Under the pieces are notes generated by a model, which saw nothing but the letters and a program-made list of their open reading frames with translations, searched no databases and had not been told where the DNA came from. From Rhodococcus sp. OK302 (GTDB lineage: Bacteria; Actinomycetota; Actinomycetes; Mycobacteriales; Mycobacteriaceae), in contig NZ_NPJZ01000002.1 in assembly GCF_002245895.1 (NCBI RefSeq), positions 62,001 through 126,000 on the forward strand: DNA of 64,000 nt. The letters run 5' to 3'. Below, piece by piece: positions 1-9,107 of the stretch. The position numbers and the translations under genes were made by a program. Numbering within the stretch: position 1 is the stretch's first letter; each line of letters begins with the position of its first letter.

Positions 1-634
1 GTTCCAAGATGCCGACGACGACGGCGTTGCGGTCACCTATCCAAACCAGCTGGTCGGGCTCGCGGATTCCAAGTCGCTCAGCGGCGGTTGCCCCGAGGAC
101 CGTTGCAGGCAAGGATGCTGTGGCGTCATTGAGCCATCGACCCTCACGAATGGTCGCTCCGACGACGGCTCGGAGGTTCAGCTCTGTGGCGGTGACGATC
201 AACCCGCCTGTGCGTTCGCGATCGATCTCCGAATTGCGGTAGATATGTGTGTCTTTGAGGTTGGCGACGGACGTCGCCTCGAGCACGCCGGGGATGCGTT
301 CGACTCTGGCGGATGCATTCGCAGGCAGCGGGGGTGGCGGTGTGCTGCCGGCGCTGGGGGCTTGGGCTGCGGTGAGGAGATTGGTTCCGAGTTCGGCGAG
401 TTGGCTGTTCAGGCGCGCTTGGCTTGATGCGGAGGATCCAACGACGGCGATCATCGCTGCGATCCCGATGGCGATTCCTAGCGCTGACAACGCTGCTCGG
501 GTCGGCCGGGCGCGTAGACCTGCCGATCCGAGATGGGCGAGGTCTCGGCTCCGTAGCCGTGAGGAGAGCTTCTCGGCATGTGGTGGCTGTGGGGAGATGG
601 GTGACTGTGGGAGGACGGGAGGCTGTGGTGTCAT
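1..634 (-). CDS. MacB-like ABC transporter permease (partial)
   Basis: N-terminal part of an FtsX/MacB-type permease that runs off the left edge; 211 residues are visible. After a Pro/Gln-rich cytoplasmic start, residues about 35-70 contain [20 protein letters not shown], the typical first membrane helix of MacB permeases, followed by the extracytoplasmic core domain. The start ATG overlaps the stop of the ATPase gene (ATGA), so the two are probably translationally coupled. With the ATPase and adaptor it should form a MacAB-like export complex at the membrane. The substrate is unknown. The FtsX C-terminal helices lie outside the window. Confidence 0.85.
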   Translation of the reverse strand, partial: MTPQPPVLPQSPISPQPPHAEKLSSRLRSRDLAHLGSAGLRARPTRAALSALGIAIGIAAMIAVVGSSASSQARLNSQLAELGTNLLTAAQAPSAGSTPPPPLPANASARVERIPGVLEATSVANLKDTHIYRNSEIDRERTGGLIVTATELNLRAVVGATIREGRWLNDATASLPATVLGATAAERLGIREPDQLVWIGDRNAVVVGILE

Positions 635-1326
635 GCGATTCGCGTTTCGGGGGATGCACTGTCGGAGATGACCCTTCCGTCGGAGATTGCTATCTGCCGG
701 GGAAGACGGGCCGCGAGCGCGGGGTCGTGGGTGATGACGACGATGGTTGTGCCGCTTCGGTTGAGTTCGTGCAGCAACTGCACGATGCTCTCACCGGATG
801 CACTGTCGAGGTTCCCTGTGGGTTCATCGGCGAGGAGGAGCGGGGGATCGCCGACGACGGCGCGGGCGATGGCGACCCGTTGCCGTTCGCCACCCGACAT
901 TTGGTTTGGGTGATGTTCTGTTCGGTGACCGAGACCGACTCGTTCGAGAGCTGCTCGTGCCCGGACCCGCCTTTCGCGCCGGGGAACGCCTAGATAAAGC
1001 AATCCGTCTGCCACGTTGTCGAGTGCCGTGACGCCGTCACTGAGATGGAATTGTTGGAACACGAAACCGATTTGGTGTGCGCGTAGGGCCGAGAGCTGTG
1101 CGTCGGACATGTTTCGTGCGTCGGTTCCGTCGATGTATGCGACACCGGAACTCGGCAGGTCGAGTGTGCCGATGACGTTCAGTAGCGTTGATTTACCTGA
1201 CCCGCTCGATCCGACTACGGCGACAAACTCTCCGTAGTCGACTCGAAGATCCACGCCGGCAAGTGCACGGACCGGGGGCGACCCGTAGGTACGGGTGACC
1301 CCTACGAGGCGAATGATCTCCGTCAT
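631..1326 (-). CDS. ABC transporter ATP-binding protein, MacB/LolD type
   Basis: Nucleotide-binding subunit of 231 residues that powers the adjoining permease. Visible motifs are Walker A GSSGSGKS, the Q-loop in FVFQQFHL, the signature MSGGERQR, Walker [13 protein letters not shown] and the switch histidine in VVITHD. The start at 1326 is preferred over the upstream ATG at 1359 because homology begins at MTEIIRL and a GGAG lies five bases upstream. A 14-base sequence at the start is tandemly duplicated, and the first copy supplies that ribosome site. It follows the adaptor gene by 10 bases and overlaps the permease start. Confidence 0.92.
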   Translation of the reverse strand: MTEIIRLVGVTRTYGSPPVRALAGVDLRVDYGEFVAVVGSSGSGKSTLLNVIGTLDLPSSGVAYIDGTDARNMSDAQLSALRAHQIGFVFQQFHLSDGVTALDNVADGLLYLGVPRRERRVRARAALERVGLGHRTEHHPNQMSGGERQRVAIARAVVGDPPLLLADEPTGNLDSASGESIVQLLHELNRSGTTIVVITHDPALAARLPRQIAISDGRVISDSASPETRIA

Positions 1327-1336
1327 TTGATCTCCG

Positions 1337-2503
1337 TCATTGTCTCGGTACCACCACATTGGTTCCAGCGCTGATACCAGCTCCGGAGACTGCTACTCGA
1401 CCCGAGGAGAACATGCCGAGCGTAACCGGGATCTTGGCCGTTCCCTCTCCTGTCGGAACTTCGACGGCGAATGAGTCCGGTCCTGTCGCGACGAGGGCGT
1501 CGACGGGAACGGTCAGCACTCCTCGGTCGGTGGAGGCCGGGAACCGGACTGTCACACCCGCCCGTACGTATTGACTGGAGGCGGCGTGGTCGGTGAGGTC
1601 GACGGCGACGGGGACGCCAACGGCGGGAGCAGTATTCGCATCCGATGAAGGCTTCACTGTCGGTGAACCGACAGCGAGGACTGTGCCGGGTGTCTTCTTG
1701 CCATCGGGAAGGATGACGGTGACGGTTGCACCGGTTTTAGTGAGATTTTGGTCGGAGAGCTTCAGCTCGACGGTGACGACCTTGAATGTCGAGGTCGCTT
1801 TGAGGATCTCCGTGCCGGTGTCGACACGTGCGCCGAGCCTGACCGACAAGGTTCCCACTCGCAGGTCGACGGGAGAGAAGAGGACCGAGGTATGAGCCAG
1901 AATACCTGTGGGTTCGAGGTCGAGGCTCTTCTGCCAGGCTCGGATGGCGTCTGCCGTCTTTGTCGTGAATTGCGTATCGACCGCGCCCTCGAACAGCCCG
2001 AAGGCAGCGAGATTCTCTTCGAGTTGGCGTACGTCATCGCCGTTGGTCATACCCAACTCGAAGGTACGCCACGAAGGCGTGCCACCGAGTAGGAGTATCA
2101 CTGGGCGGGCATCGATCCAATACAGCGCCATGCCTGGCCGGACGACCTTCTCTGGCGCTGGAAGCCCTGTGACGGTGCCGGCTGGCCCCGAGAGCACAGG
2201 CTGTTCATCGGCGTACTGCAGAGTTCCGTTGGCGGCTACCTCTTGTACGAGATCGCCGGCGGTTACCGGCACCGTGGTTAAAGTCGAAGGGGCCGCTCTC
2301 TCTTCCTGAACGGGAGTCCACGAGAAGTACCCGATCCCGGCCGCAACAGAAGCCGCAACCACGACCACCGACACAACGACGACACGGCGACGACGCGACT
2401 TGCCACGAGATTTGCCGACCTCCGGCGACGGATCGGTCGGGCCAGATTCGCTCGTGGACTCCGAATCGAGGTTTGGGTGATGGACTGTATCTTGTGATTT
2501 CAT
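1337..2503 (-). CDS. MacA/HlyD-like periplasmic adaptor with peptidoglycan-binding domain
   Basis: Membrane-fusion protein of 388 residues. A basic segment is followed by one membrane helix ([20 protein letters not shown], about residues 40-60). A barrel-sandwich half begins around [19 protein letters not shown]_binding_1-like domain (about 165-205, [15 protein letters not shown]) and a beta-barrel region ending VVVPRQ follow. Actinobacterial MacA-like proteins often carry this peptidoglycan-binding insert. The start at 2503 (MKSQDTV) has AAGGA upstream; the longer frame to 2620 has no such support. It is first of a three-gene operon with the ATPase and permease. Confidence 0.87.
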   Translation of the reverse strand: MKSQDTVHHPNLDSESTSESGPTDPSPEVGKSRGKSRRRRVVVVSVVVVAASVAAGIGYFSWTPVQEERAAPSTLTTVPVTAGDLVQEVAANGTLQYADEQPVLSGPAGTVTGLPAPEKVVRPGMALYWIDARPVILLLGGTPSWRTFELGMTNGDDVRQLEENLAAFGLFEGAVDTQFTTKTADAIRAWQKSLDLEPTGILAHTSVLFSPVDLRVGTLSVRLGARVDTGTEILKATSTFKVVTVELKLSDQNLTKTGATVTVILPDGKKTPGTVLAVGSPTVKPSSDANTAPAVGVPVAVDLTDHAASSQYVRAGVTVRFPASTDRGVLTVPVDALVATGPDSFAVEVPTGEGTAKIPVTLGMFSSGRVAVSGAGISAGTNVVVPRQ

Positions 2504-2592
2504 CCCGTATTTTCCTTGCAGGGAGTGGTGTCTGCTTCGCAGATCGGCTCGCCGGAGTACTAGGTAGCTCCCGGGCCGTATGGTGGGCACTG

Positions 2593-3075
2593 CTAGTTGG
2601 TGGGAAAGTCCTTGAAGCAATCTTCGACCTGTTCCGATGGGACCTCGGCGGGGAGGAAGATGGGTGTTTCGAGGGTCGGATCGGGGAAGTCGAAACCCCT
2701 CTCCCGGATACAGGCGGCCGCTTTCAATCCGAGTTGGAGCTGCTCGGTATCGCTGAGTGAAGACTCCTGCACGGGTGGATTACCGAGCTGCCGCATACAG
2801 GTGGGGGCGGCCTCGATGATCTCTGGACTCGATTCCGTGATCCCTTGTCCCGGTGCAGGATCCTTCACATCGAAGCCCGCATCGCGCAGGCACTTGGCCA
2901 ACTGCAAGTCGTACTCGTCGCGCGTAGTGGCAGTGCTCGCTCCGGACACTTTGGATGACTCAATCGACGAAGGCTCTGCACCTGAGCAGGCCGACGCCAT
3001 GACTGTGAGCAAGGGAATCGCGAGTAGCGCGACGGAGAACTTTCGCCGGAACCGATGCGGGGTAGTGGAGTACAT
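2593..3075 (-). CDS. Small lipoprotein, two repeated Cys-containing segments
   Basis: Predicted exported lipoprotein of 160 residues. A basic N-terminus and hydrophobic helix lead to VMASAC, a plausible lipobox with Cys around residue 30. The mature part contains two related stretches, LAKCLRDAGFDVKDP and AACIRERGFDFPDP, suggesting an internal duplication. The start at 3075 has GGAAAGGAAC just upstream. It lies 90 bases upstream of the adaptor gene on the same strand and is probably co-transcribed. I do not recognise a named family; a role as an accessory to the export system is inference. Confidence 0.8.
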   Translation of the reverse strand: MYSTTPHRFRRKFSVALLAIPLLTVMASACSGAEPSSIESSKVSGASTATTRDEYDLQLAKCLRDAGFDVKDPAPGQGITESSPEIIEAAPTCMRQLGNPPVQESSLSDTEQLQLGLKAAACIRERGFDFPDPTLETPIFLPAEVPSEQVEDCFKDFPTN

Positions 3076-3260
3076 GATGTTCCTTTCCCGGGCCGCGGCC
3101 CGATGTCGATACCTAATCAACCAGCGTCGTTGTTGCCGCGATGTTAAGGAACCGCATACATAAACGAAACAGTCCCGTGAAGCGAGTGGGTCGTACCGGG
3201 TCCTGAGCGCATAACCAACTGGAGGAAGTACGCGACAACCTCGCCACCACGCCGATGGAC

Positions 3261-3288
3261 TTGACCCGTAAGAGGTTTTCGATATACA
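3261..3288 (+). promoter_or_regulatory. Probable promoter of the response-regulator gene
   Basis: TTGACC at 3261-3266 and TATACA at 3283-3288 are separated by 16 bases, close to the SigA-type consensus, and lie about 33 bases upstream of the start codon at 3321. The 245-base gap also separates the divergent lipoprotein/export operon, so the same region may hold binding sites for the regulator. Confidence 0.5.
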
Positions 3289-3320
3289 GACGATATGTTC
3301 CGTCTCGTAGTATCGGGAGC

Positions 3321-4016
3321 ATGCGTGTGCTGATCGTCGAGGACGAGCCGTTCATGGCGGAAGCGATCCGTGACGGCCTCCGTCTGGAGGCAATCGCAGC
3401 AGACATCGCCGGTGACGGCGCCGCCGCTTTAGAACTGCTGCGCGTCAACTCCTACGACATCGCCATCCTTGATCGCGACATCCCCGGCCCTTCCGGCGAC
3501 GAAGTGGCCAGACACATCGTTGCGTCCGGCAGCGGGATGCCGATCCTCATGCTCACCGCCGCCGATCGTCTCCACGACAAGGCCTCCGGATTCGAACTCG
3601 GCGCGGATGACTACCTCACGAAGCCCTTCGAACTCAAAGAACTCGTGCTCCGGCTTCGTGCCCTCTACCGCAGGCGCGTGCATCACAGACCGCCTGTGCG
3701 AGAAATCGCAGGCCTGCGGCTGGACCCGTTCCGCCGCGAGCTCTACCGCAACGGCCGGTACATCGCGCTCACCCGCAAGCAGTTCGCAGTGCTCGAAGTC
3801 CTCATGGCCGCCCAAGGCGGCGTCGTCAGTGCCGAACAGCTCCTTGAACAGGCCTGGGATGAGAACGCAGACCCGTTCACCAACGCCCCTCGCATCACCA
3901 TCTCAGCATTGCGCAAGCGACTCGGCGAACCCTGGGTCATCGCCACAGTGCAGGGAGTCGGGTACCGCATCGACGCCACGGCTGACAGCGAAGATGAGGA
4001 ACGCAATCGTGGATAG
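3321..4016 (+). CDS. OmpR/PhoB-family response regulator
   Basis: DNA-binding response regulator of 231 residues. The receiver domain (1-120) shows the acidic pair VEDEP, the phospho-acceptor Asp in ILDRDIPG, the Thr in LMLTAAD and the Lys of LTKPF. The C-terminal winged helix (about 130-225) shows LTRKQFAVLEVLM and the end TVQGVGYRID. The start at 3321 (MRVLIVEDE) fits the family. Its stop lies inside the start of the kinase gene. It is divergent from the lipoprotein/MacAB operon and is likely its regulator; the signal is unknown. Confidence 0.92.
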   Translation: MRVLIVEDEPFMAEAIRDGLRLEAIAADIAGDGAAALELLRVNSYDIAILDRDIPGPSGDEVARHIVASGSGMPILMLTAADRLHDKASGFELGADDYLTKPFELKELVLRLRALYRRRVHHRPPVREIAGLRLDPFRRELYRNGRYIALTRKQFAVLEVLMAAQGGVVSAEQLLEQAWDENADPFTNAPRITISALRKRLGEPWVIATVQGVGYRIDATADSEDEERNRG

Positions 4017-5103
4017 AGCGCCCGGGTTAACTGTCCGCCTCAAACTCACCCTCAGCTACGTCGGGTTCCTCATGCTCGCAGGGATCATGTTGCTCACAGC
4101 GGTGTGGGTATTCCTCCTGCGATACGTCCCCGACAGCACGATCAAATCCATCGACGGATTCGTCCCCAACCGCTCCGACCTCCTGCGTGCCTTCGTCCCA
4201 GTAGCTGCCGAAGTGCTGCTCTTTCTTCTGATATTCGGTCTACTGGGAGGGTGGATCCTCGCCGGACGCATGCTCACACCTCTAACCCGAATCACGAGCA
4301 CCATACGAGTCGCCGCCAATGGGACACTCTCACACCGCATTCGGTTGGAAGGCAGGCAAGACGAGTTTCGCGAACTCGCTGACGCCGTCGACACCATGCT
4401 CGATCGCCTCGAAGCTCATGTGGCCGAACAGCGGAGATTCGCAGCCAACGCCTCCCACGAACTACGCACGCCGTTAGCGATCTCACAGACGATGCTGGAC
4501 GTGGCTCGCAGCGACCCGAACGGAGACACATCCGAACTCATCGTGCGTCTGCAGGACATGAACACCCGAGCGATTGACCTCACCGAAGCCCTCCTCCTGC
4601 TCAGCCATGCCGACCAGCAATCCTTCGCCAAAGAGCCAGTCGACCTGTCCCTCCTTGCTGAAGAAACCACCGAAACGCTGCTTCCTCTCGCAGAAGAGCG
4701 CAGGCTCTCCATTGACGTCTCCGGCGACATCACCCCAGTGGTCGGCTCACCCGCGCTTCTGTTGCAGATGACCATGAACCTCGTGCAGAACGCGATTGTC
4801 CACAACCTCCCCACCGGAGGGAGGGTTTGGATACGCACCACCGTCGGCCCCAAATCCGCCATGCTCACCATCGAGAACACTGGTGAGGAACTCACCCCGC
4901 GGCTAGCCTCGACACTCACCGAACCATTCCAGCGCGGCACCAAACGCACACGTATCAACGAACACTCCGGTGTCGGCCTCGGACTGGCTATCGTCAACAG
5001 CATCACACAGGCGCACGACGGAACACTCACCATCACCCCACGACAATCCGGTGGACTCCGCATCACCGTGGTGCTGCCCACCACACCGCCTGTTCATAGG
5101 TAG
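4009..5103 (+). CDS. Sensor histidine kinase
   Basis: Partner of the upstream regulator, about 364 residues. Two membrane helices (about 15-38 and 62-85) flank a short loop. HAMP (LTPLTRITSTIRVAANGTLS), HisKA with ASHELRTPLA and HATPase_c with NLVQNAIVHN and GVGLGLAIV follow. The start is ambiguous: GTG at 4009 has GAGGA eight bases upstream and overlaps the regulator stop; an in-frame ATG lies at 3994. The very short sensor loop suggests membrane-embedded stress sensing, as in antibiotic- or envelope-responsive kinases, but that is inference. Confidence 0.9.
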   Translation: MDRAPGLTVRLKLTLSYVGFLMLAGIMLLTAVWVFLLRYVPDSTIKSIDGFVPNRSDLLRAFVPVAAEVLLFLLIFGLLGGWILAGRMLTPLTRITSTIRVAANGTLSHRIRLEGRQDEFRELADAVDTMLDRLEAHVAEQRRFAANASHELRTPLAISQTMLDVARSDPNGDTSELIVRLQDMNTRAIDLTEALLLLSHADQQSFAKEPVDLSLLAEETTETLLPLAEERRLSIDVSGDITPVVGSPALLLQMTMNLVQNAIVHNLPTGGRVWIRTTVGPKSAMLTIENTGEELTPRLASTLTEPFQRGTKRTRINEHSGVGLGLAIVNSITQAHDGTLTITPRQSGGLRITVVLPTTPPVHR

Positions 5104-5250
5104 CTACGGGTCTATCGTGATATTGACGTGGGGAAATCCGAACATCATGCCGTCGGCCTCGATACCTGCGGGACCCGTCTATACGACAAAGCGCTACCCA
5201 ACGACGAAGCACGGTTGCGAGCGGTGTTCGACCAACTCGCAGGACGATAG
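5104..5250 (+). pseudogene. IS110-family transposase, N-terminal fragment
   Basis: Translation directly after the kinase stop gives a fragment with YRDIDVGKSEHHAVGLD, the N-terminal DEDD motif region of IS110-type transposases, then KALPNDEARLRAVFDQLAGR before a stop. No start codon or catalytic remainder is present. An IS110 C-terminal part lies just downstream but on the opposite strand, so this is one half of a rearranged relic. Confidence 0.75.
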
Positions 5251-5853
5251 AGCCGCCCCCGAGTATCTTCCCGGGCTCGCCTCCATTGCCGTTGCAGAGT
5301 CACGAAAAAGCTTCCTGTAGACGACATCCGAGAGTCGCCTCTTCAAGCAGCGCAACGCTTCCATGTGGCTCTTTCCGGCGGCTCGTTTCCGTTGGTAATA
5401 CGCGCGTCCGGGCGTATCTCGACCGATCTGGGTGATGGCCATGGTATGCAGAACACAGTTCAGTTGCCGGTCTCCGGCCCGCGAGAGTCGGTGACGGACA
5501 ACGTCACCGGAGGAATCCTCGATTGGCGCGGTACCGGTGTAGCTGGCGAACGCGGCAGCCGAGCGGAACCGGTGAATCGAGCCAACCCGGCCGAGGATTT
5601 TGCCTGCGTTCAGAACCCCGAGCCGCACAGCTCGGTCAGTGAGCTGCCGGACTCGACGACGGCTGCTTCGACATCGCCGACGGCCTTTGCTATCCGCCGA
5701 TCCAGTTGCCGCACCTCGGCGACCAGATCGACTGCGAGGCCGCGCATCGTCTTGCCGGCAAGATCGCGGGGGGCGAACCCGGCACAGCATCTCGGCGGCA
5801 CCATCGGCGCTCAAACCTCGGGGAGCGCCCGCAGGGATCAAATGGGTGAGCAC
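5194..5853 (-). pseudogene. IS110-family transposase, degenerate C-terminal part
   Basis: Reads as the Transposase_20 region and C-terminus of an IS110-type enzyme: LGRVGSIHRFRSAAAFASYT, APIEDSSGDVVRHRLSRAGD, YYQRKRAAGKSHMEALRCLK. A second frame (5610-5804) carries the preceding coiled region (LVAEVRQLDRRIAKAVGDVE), so at least one frameshift splits it. The N-terminal catalytic domain is missing; a piece of it sits inverted at 5104-5250. Inactive relic. Confidence 0.75.
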
Positions 5854-5992
5854 GACATGGAGCCGGTTGACCGTCTGAGCAATAGGACTCGGAGACCTGC
5901 ATGTCGGGCCTCAGGAGTGCCTCTGGGTCTGCGCCTGCGGACTGCACCCGAAAGAAACTCATGTAGAGCACTTACAGGCGAAGTGTAGAGCG

Positions 5993-6062
5993 GTCTACAG
6001 ATCAGCCTCACTCGACTGAACGAGGCACTTACCCGCCGGGACTTGCCATCACCCCAGGTCAG
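5993..6062. repeat. 70-bp repeat, copy 1 (5' side of thioesterase cassette 1)
   Basis: Begins GTCTACAGATC and ends ATCACCCCAGGTCA. Related copies lie at 6769-6837, 17362-17426 and 18136-18205, so both thioesterase copies are bracketed by direct repeats. After it comes a stretch rich in GCATGCA/TGCACGCA-like steps shared with the second cassette. Confidence 0.7.
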
Positions 6063-6298
6063 ACCCACCAAAACAGCCATGCAAGCAACTATGCACGCAC
6101 CACTGCACGCAGAAAAACACGCAACCATGCATGCAACCACCAAAACTGCCGGCGACCTGGTCCCGGCCGCAAAGTGCCAGCGACCTGATGCCGTCCGTAG
6201 CTGGCGTCTACTGCACCAGAAACGATCTTGGTCTCAACAGGTCAAGATCCGCCCTGCGACAATGACGACCTCACCACCAGCCGAGGAGATTTCCACCG

Positions 6299-6733
6299 AT
6301 GACCGCCACCACCGCCCGCACCTACACCTCGAATGTCGTCGTCCGGTGGTCCGATATGGACATCTTCAAACACGTCAACCACGCCCGCATGGTCACGCTC
6401 CTCGAGGAAGCCCGCATCGATTCTTTGCTCTCTGCCGGCCCCGACATCGCGAACCTCTTCGGGACATCCGTCGTGGCCGGAATCGAAGTCCGGTACCGCA
6501 CCCCACTCACACACTCCGACAGCCCACTCGCCGTCACGATGTGGATCGAGAAGCTCCGCGCCGTCGATGTCACCCTCCGCTACGAGGTGCGCTCGGCACA
6601 CGCCGCACCGGACTCGAAGCCTGCGGTCACCGCCACCACCCAGCTCGCGTTCGCCGACCCCGAAGCCGGAACGCTGCGTCGCCTCTCCGCCGAGGAACGG
6701 ACCGCCCTCGCAGCGTGGACCACTGCGGGCTGA
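6299..6733 (+). CDS. Acyl-CoA thioesterase, hotdog fold (4HBT-like), intact copy
   Basis: A 144-residue single hotdog domain. VRWSDMDIFKHVNHARMVTLLEEARI is split here as SDMDIFKHVNHA plus the following helix; it matches the YbgC/FcbC-type motif with the Asp and HVNHA used in thioester hydrolysis. The ATG at 6299 is preceded by GAGGAG nine bases upstream. The same promoter, ribosome site and gene recur at 17.4-18.2 kb (decayed) and, as a 5' end only, at 41.4-41.6 kb. The substrate is probably a cytoplasmic acyl-CoA, but no pathway genes adjoin it. Confidence 0.88.
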   Translation: MTATTARTYTSNVVVRWSDMDIFKHVNHARMVTLLEEARIDSLLSAGPDIANLFGTSVVAGIEVRYRTPLTHSDSPLAVTMWIEKLRAVDVTLRYEVRSAHAAPDSKPAVTATTQLAFADPEAGTLRRLSAEERTALAAWTTAG

Positions 6734-6768
6734 CCTCAGAGCGTCACGCGCCGAGAGGAAGTGGAGGG

Positions 6769-6837
6769 GTCTACAGATCGGTTTCGCTTCGTATGAGGCA
6801 TGAGAACGGGCGGGACGTGTCATCACCCCAGGTCAAG
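6769..6837. repeat. 70-bp repeat, copy 2 (3' side of thioesterase cassette 1)
   Basis: Direct repeat of the element at 5993-6062, beginning GTCTACAGATCGG and ending ATCACCCCAGGTCAAG, 36 bases after the thioesterase stop. Confidence 0.7.
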
Positions 6838-7319
6838 AACACAAACCCCCTCTTGTGCGCAACCATGCGCGCACCACTGCACGTACCCGTGCGCGCAACC
6901 AGAGCTAGCCGGCCGACTACTGCCCAGCGCCGACGAAGTGCCACCTGCGTTGAAGTGCGGAACCATCCACCTGTACGAAAACTGCCGACGAACACCTCAC
7001 CGATCAACGTGAGGGCGGCACGGCATCTCAACCCCTGACCAGTAGCGATGACACGTCCCCTCGCCATAGTTTGGCGTCATGTTGCGGCTCTCGGGAGAGC
7101 GCTGACGGGCGGAATAACCCCGGGCCGGCGTTCGTTGTAGAGGCTGTCGGTGTTCGGTTTCTTTGCCCCGGGTACCACCCCAGAAATGCCGCTTCGAGCG
7201 GCCACTTGCCGAGAGGCGCAAGACGGGCACCGACCCTTTTGAAGCCGCTGGACATCTTTTCGGTGCCGGCGGCTTCTTTCGTGTGTGGAAAGGATCGGTC
7301 AGTGACGGCCTGGGAGGTC

Positions 7320-7358
7320 GACTGGTGGATGTGCAGTATTCGAAACGTGCGGTATTCC
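7320..7358. repeat. 39-bp dispersed repeat, copy 1
   Basis: Begins GACTGGTGGATGTGCA and contains TATTCGAAACGTGC. It matches 10282-10320 in 35 of 39 positions, same orientation. No inverted-repeat ends were seen. Confidence 0.7.
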
Positions 7359-7386
7359 CCAGCAGACTAGGCGGCTGATCGGGAAA

Positions 7387-7608
7387 TCACTCATCGAACA
7401 CAAAAGTGGCGCCGCCCCCTTCTGGCAGCTCGTGAACGATCACCTCATTGCCGATACCCGTCACAACGGACACGAAAGTGACAGCCTGCCTGTCGATCCC
7501 GAGGAACCAACTGATCGCGACACCCTGCTGACGGGGTACTCGACGGAAGACCGATTCGCCCCCTTCGATAACCGATCCCGGATGCAACGAGCGGGCTGTG
7601 TCGATCAC
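7387..7608 (-). CDS. Small hypothetical protein coupled to the SUKH gene
   Basis: A 73-residue acidic protein (AISWFLGIDRQAVTFVSVV in the middle, ending ATFVFDE). Its GTG start overlaps the stop of the upstream SMI1/KNR4-like gene (GTGA), so it is probably made by translational coupling. No family recognised. A continuation of the upstream protein after a frameshift is possible but the overlap looks natural. Confidence 0.55.
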   Translation of the reverse strand: MIDTARSLHPGSVIEGGESVFRRVPRQQGVAISWFLGIDRQAVTFVSVVTGIGNEVIVHELPEGGGATFVFDE

Positions 7609-8345
7609 GTTCGCCGCACGACATCGAGGTCGATCAGGTCATCGTCCGGTCCGATCTGTGACGGCTGAAAACTCGTCACAGCGAACGGTAAACGGATCAT
7701 TATCGGCTCGGGTGCGAGAACCTGCACCGGGTTGTCACTGAAGTCGATGTCCCAGACGAGGGCGCCATCCTCGATAGTCGGGAGCAGACCGGAATGTTCG
7801 ATACCCGACTCGACACTGATACGTACCGAATCGACGTACTCCGCTAACGACCCCGACTCCGGATCGCATTCATCCGCGCCCTCCGCACCGAACTCGCGGA
7901 CGCAACCTTGCCGCTGCCCACCGCGGGTGTCGACGCACAACAGATCACCGCATAAGTGCTCCGCGATCGGAATGTATTCACTCAGAAACATGTGCGCGAT
8001 TTCTCCGGCAGGCTGCTGCCGCGCGATACTCCCCCACTCATCGCCGAGGTATTCGGTGTCATGGAGGTTATCTCGCAAGTATCGGTGCCGTGCGACAACC
8101 TCGTCGAGACAGAGCAGCTCGAAGCTCGGGAACACAGTGCCGACGAAGTCTTCTCCGCCAGTCGGTCGTTTCTGGCCGTCGTGAAGGGAGAAGAACTCTC
8201 GAATCTCCGCGGTCCACGGCGCCGTAGCGCGTTCGGCGTCTTCTCTCTCGGAGAGGGGCCGGGGCGGACGCACCGCGCCTGCCGTGATCGGCGCCTTCTG
8301 GTGAAGAACCTGCATGTACCGCAGCCATGCGTCAGTGAGAGTCAT
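7605..8345 (-). CDS. SMI1/KNR4 (SUKH)-family protein
   Basis: A 246-residue cytoplasmic protein with SUKH-fold hallmarks: the early helix WTAEIREFFSLHDGQKRP, a central segment ending in MFLSEYIPIAEHLCGDLLCV and Asp/Glu-rich loops. Bacterial SUKH proteins are mostly immunity proteins for polymorphic toxins, and some regulate cell-wall functions. No toxin gene adjoins it, so the partner may be lost. It is followed by a coupled 73-residue gene. The start at 8345 fits the N-terminal helix. Confidence 0.78.
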   Translation of the reverse strand: MTLTDAWLRYMQVLHQKAPITAGAVRPPRPLSEREDAERATAPWTAEIREFFSLHDGQKRPTGGEDFVGTVFPSFELLCLDEVVARHRYLRDNLHDTEYLGDEWGSIARQQPAGEIAHMFLSEYIPIAEHLCGDLLCVDTRGGQRQGCVREFGAEGADECDPESGSLAEYVDSVRISVESGIEHSGLLPTIEDGALVWDIDFSDNPVQVLAPEPIMIRLPFAVTSFQPSQIGPDDDLIDLDVVRRT

Positions 8346-8463
8346 TGTCTGAATGTAACCGGCAGGTCAGGGCGTCGAGCCTTTCAACCCGCACCACCCC
8401 AGGTTGCATCTCGAAATTCATCAGCGCTCCAACCTTCGGCCTTCGCCGACCCGCGCAGTATTC

Positions 8464-9107
8464 CTAGCTTGCTTCGTCAGGGACTCCTGACGCCGGATGC
8501 GGCAGCTGCTTACGCCTGAGTGACGCGATGATGATGAGGCATACACCGAAGGCGACGGCACCAACAGCGGCGCCCGCGGACGGCAACAGCACCGCCGCAT
8601 TCGCGACATCGTAAATCGGTGGCGCACCGTAGACCTCCTCACGTGGAAGGCCCGTTGGCCCGAAGTCCCTGAATGAAGGGTCGACAATCATCCTGACATG
8701 CAGTTCGGGAGGATCACGCCTGGAACGCCAAGCTAAAACGGCTCCCACGATGCCCCCGACAAAATGGGGGCCGCCACGAGATGACCAGGCTTGAGTGACC
8801 GTGCGAAATGGCGGCTGATCAAGCAACCGAGAATCGTGACGGTTGCACCAATCAATACTGCGAGAACCGTTGTTAGCGAACTGATCCGCCACCAATCAGG
8901 ACCCGAGACGTATTGCATGTAGTCGTAGGTGCGGAAGTACCCGATATCGTCCGGATCACCGGGTGGTGGCGGGTCAGCATCTATCAGTTGGCGCGGCACC
9001 GCGTACCGCCACACGAGCGCGACGGCAAGACCCGCAACCGCGGACGCGATAGATGCGACCAGAACCCAACGCCGCAGGTCCGGTGGGCGTCTGACGAAGA
9101 TTGACAT
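8464..9107 (-). pseudogene. Membrane protein split by a frameshift
   Basis: Two overlapping frames read as one protein. The first (9107 down to about 8765) starts MSIFVRRPPDLRRWVLVASI and contains two membrane helices (about 15-35 and 78-98). The second frame continues with GGIVGAVLAWRSRRDPPELH and a last helix AVGAVAFGVCLIIIASLRRK. The switch falls near 8750-8770, where G/C homopolymers occur, so a real indel and a sequencing error are both possible. No family recognised. Confidence 0.6.

Larger units (their letters stand above)
6740..7386. other. Intergenic region with repeats, no gene supported
   Basis: Contains the second 70-bp repeat, a GC-alternating stretch and, near 7320-7358, one copy of a 39-bp repeat also found at 10282. 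Open frames here lack ribosome sites and family-like sequence. A related inverted motif, GATGACACGTCCC, lies near 7048. Confidence 0.5.

Noticed and set aside
3469..4008. Long in-frame extension upstream of the sensor kinase
   Set aside because: This is the shadow of the response regulator in another frame; the kinase homology starts at about 4009.
6060..6160. Repeated GCATGCA/TGCACGCA steps as a CRISPR-like array
   Set aside because: Units are irregular, have no constant spacer length, and no cas genes are present in the window.
7140..7260. Possible tRNA around GGGTACCACCCC
   Set aside because: No cloverleaf could be folded and the T-arm consensus is missing.
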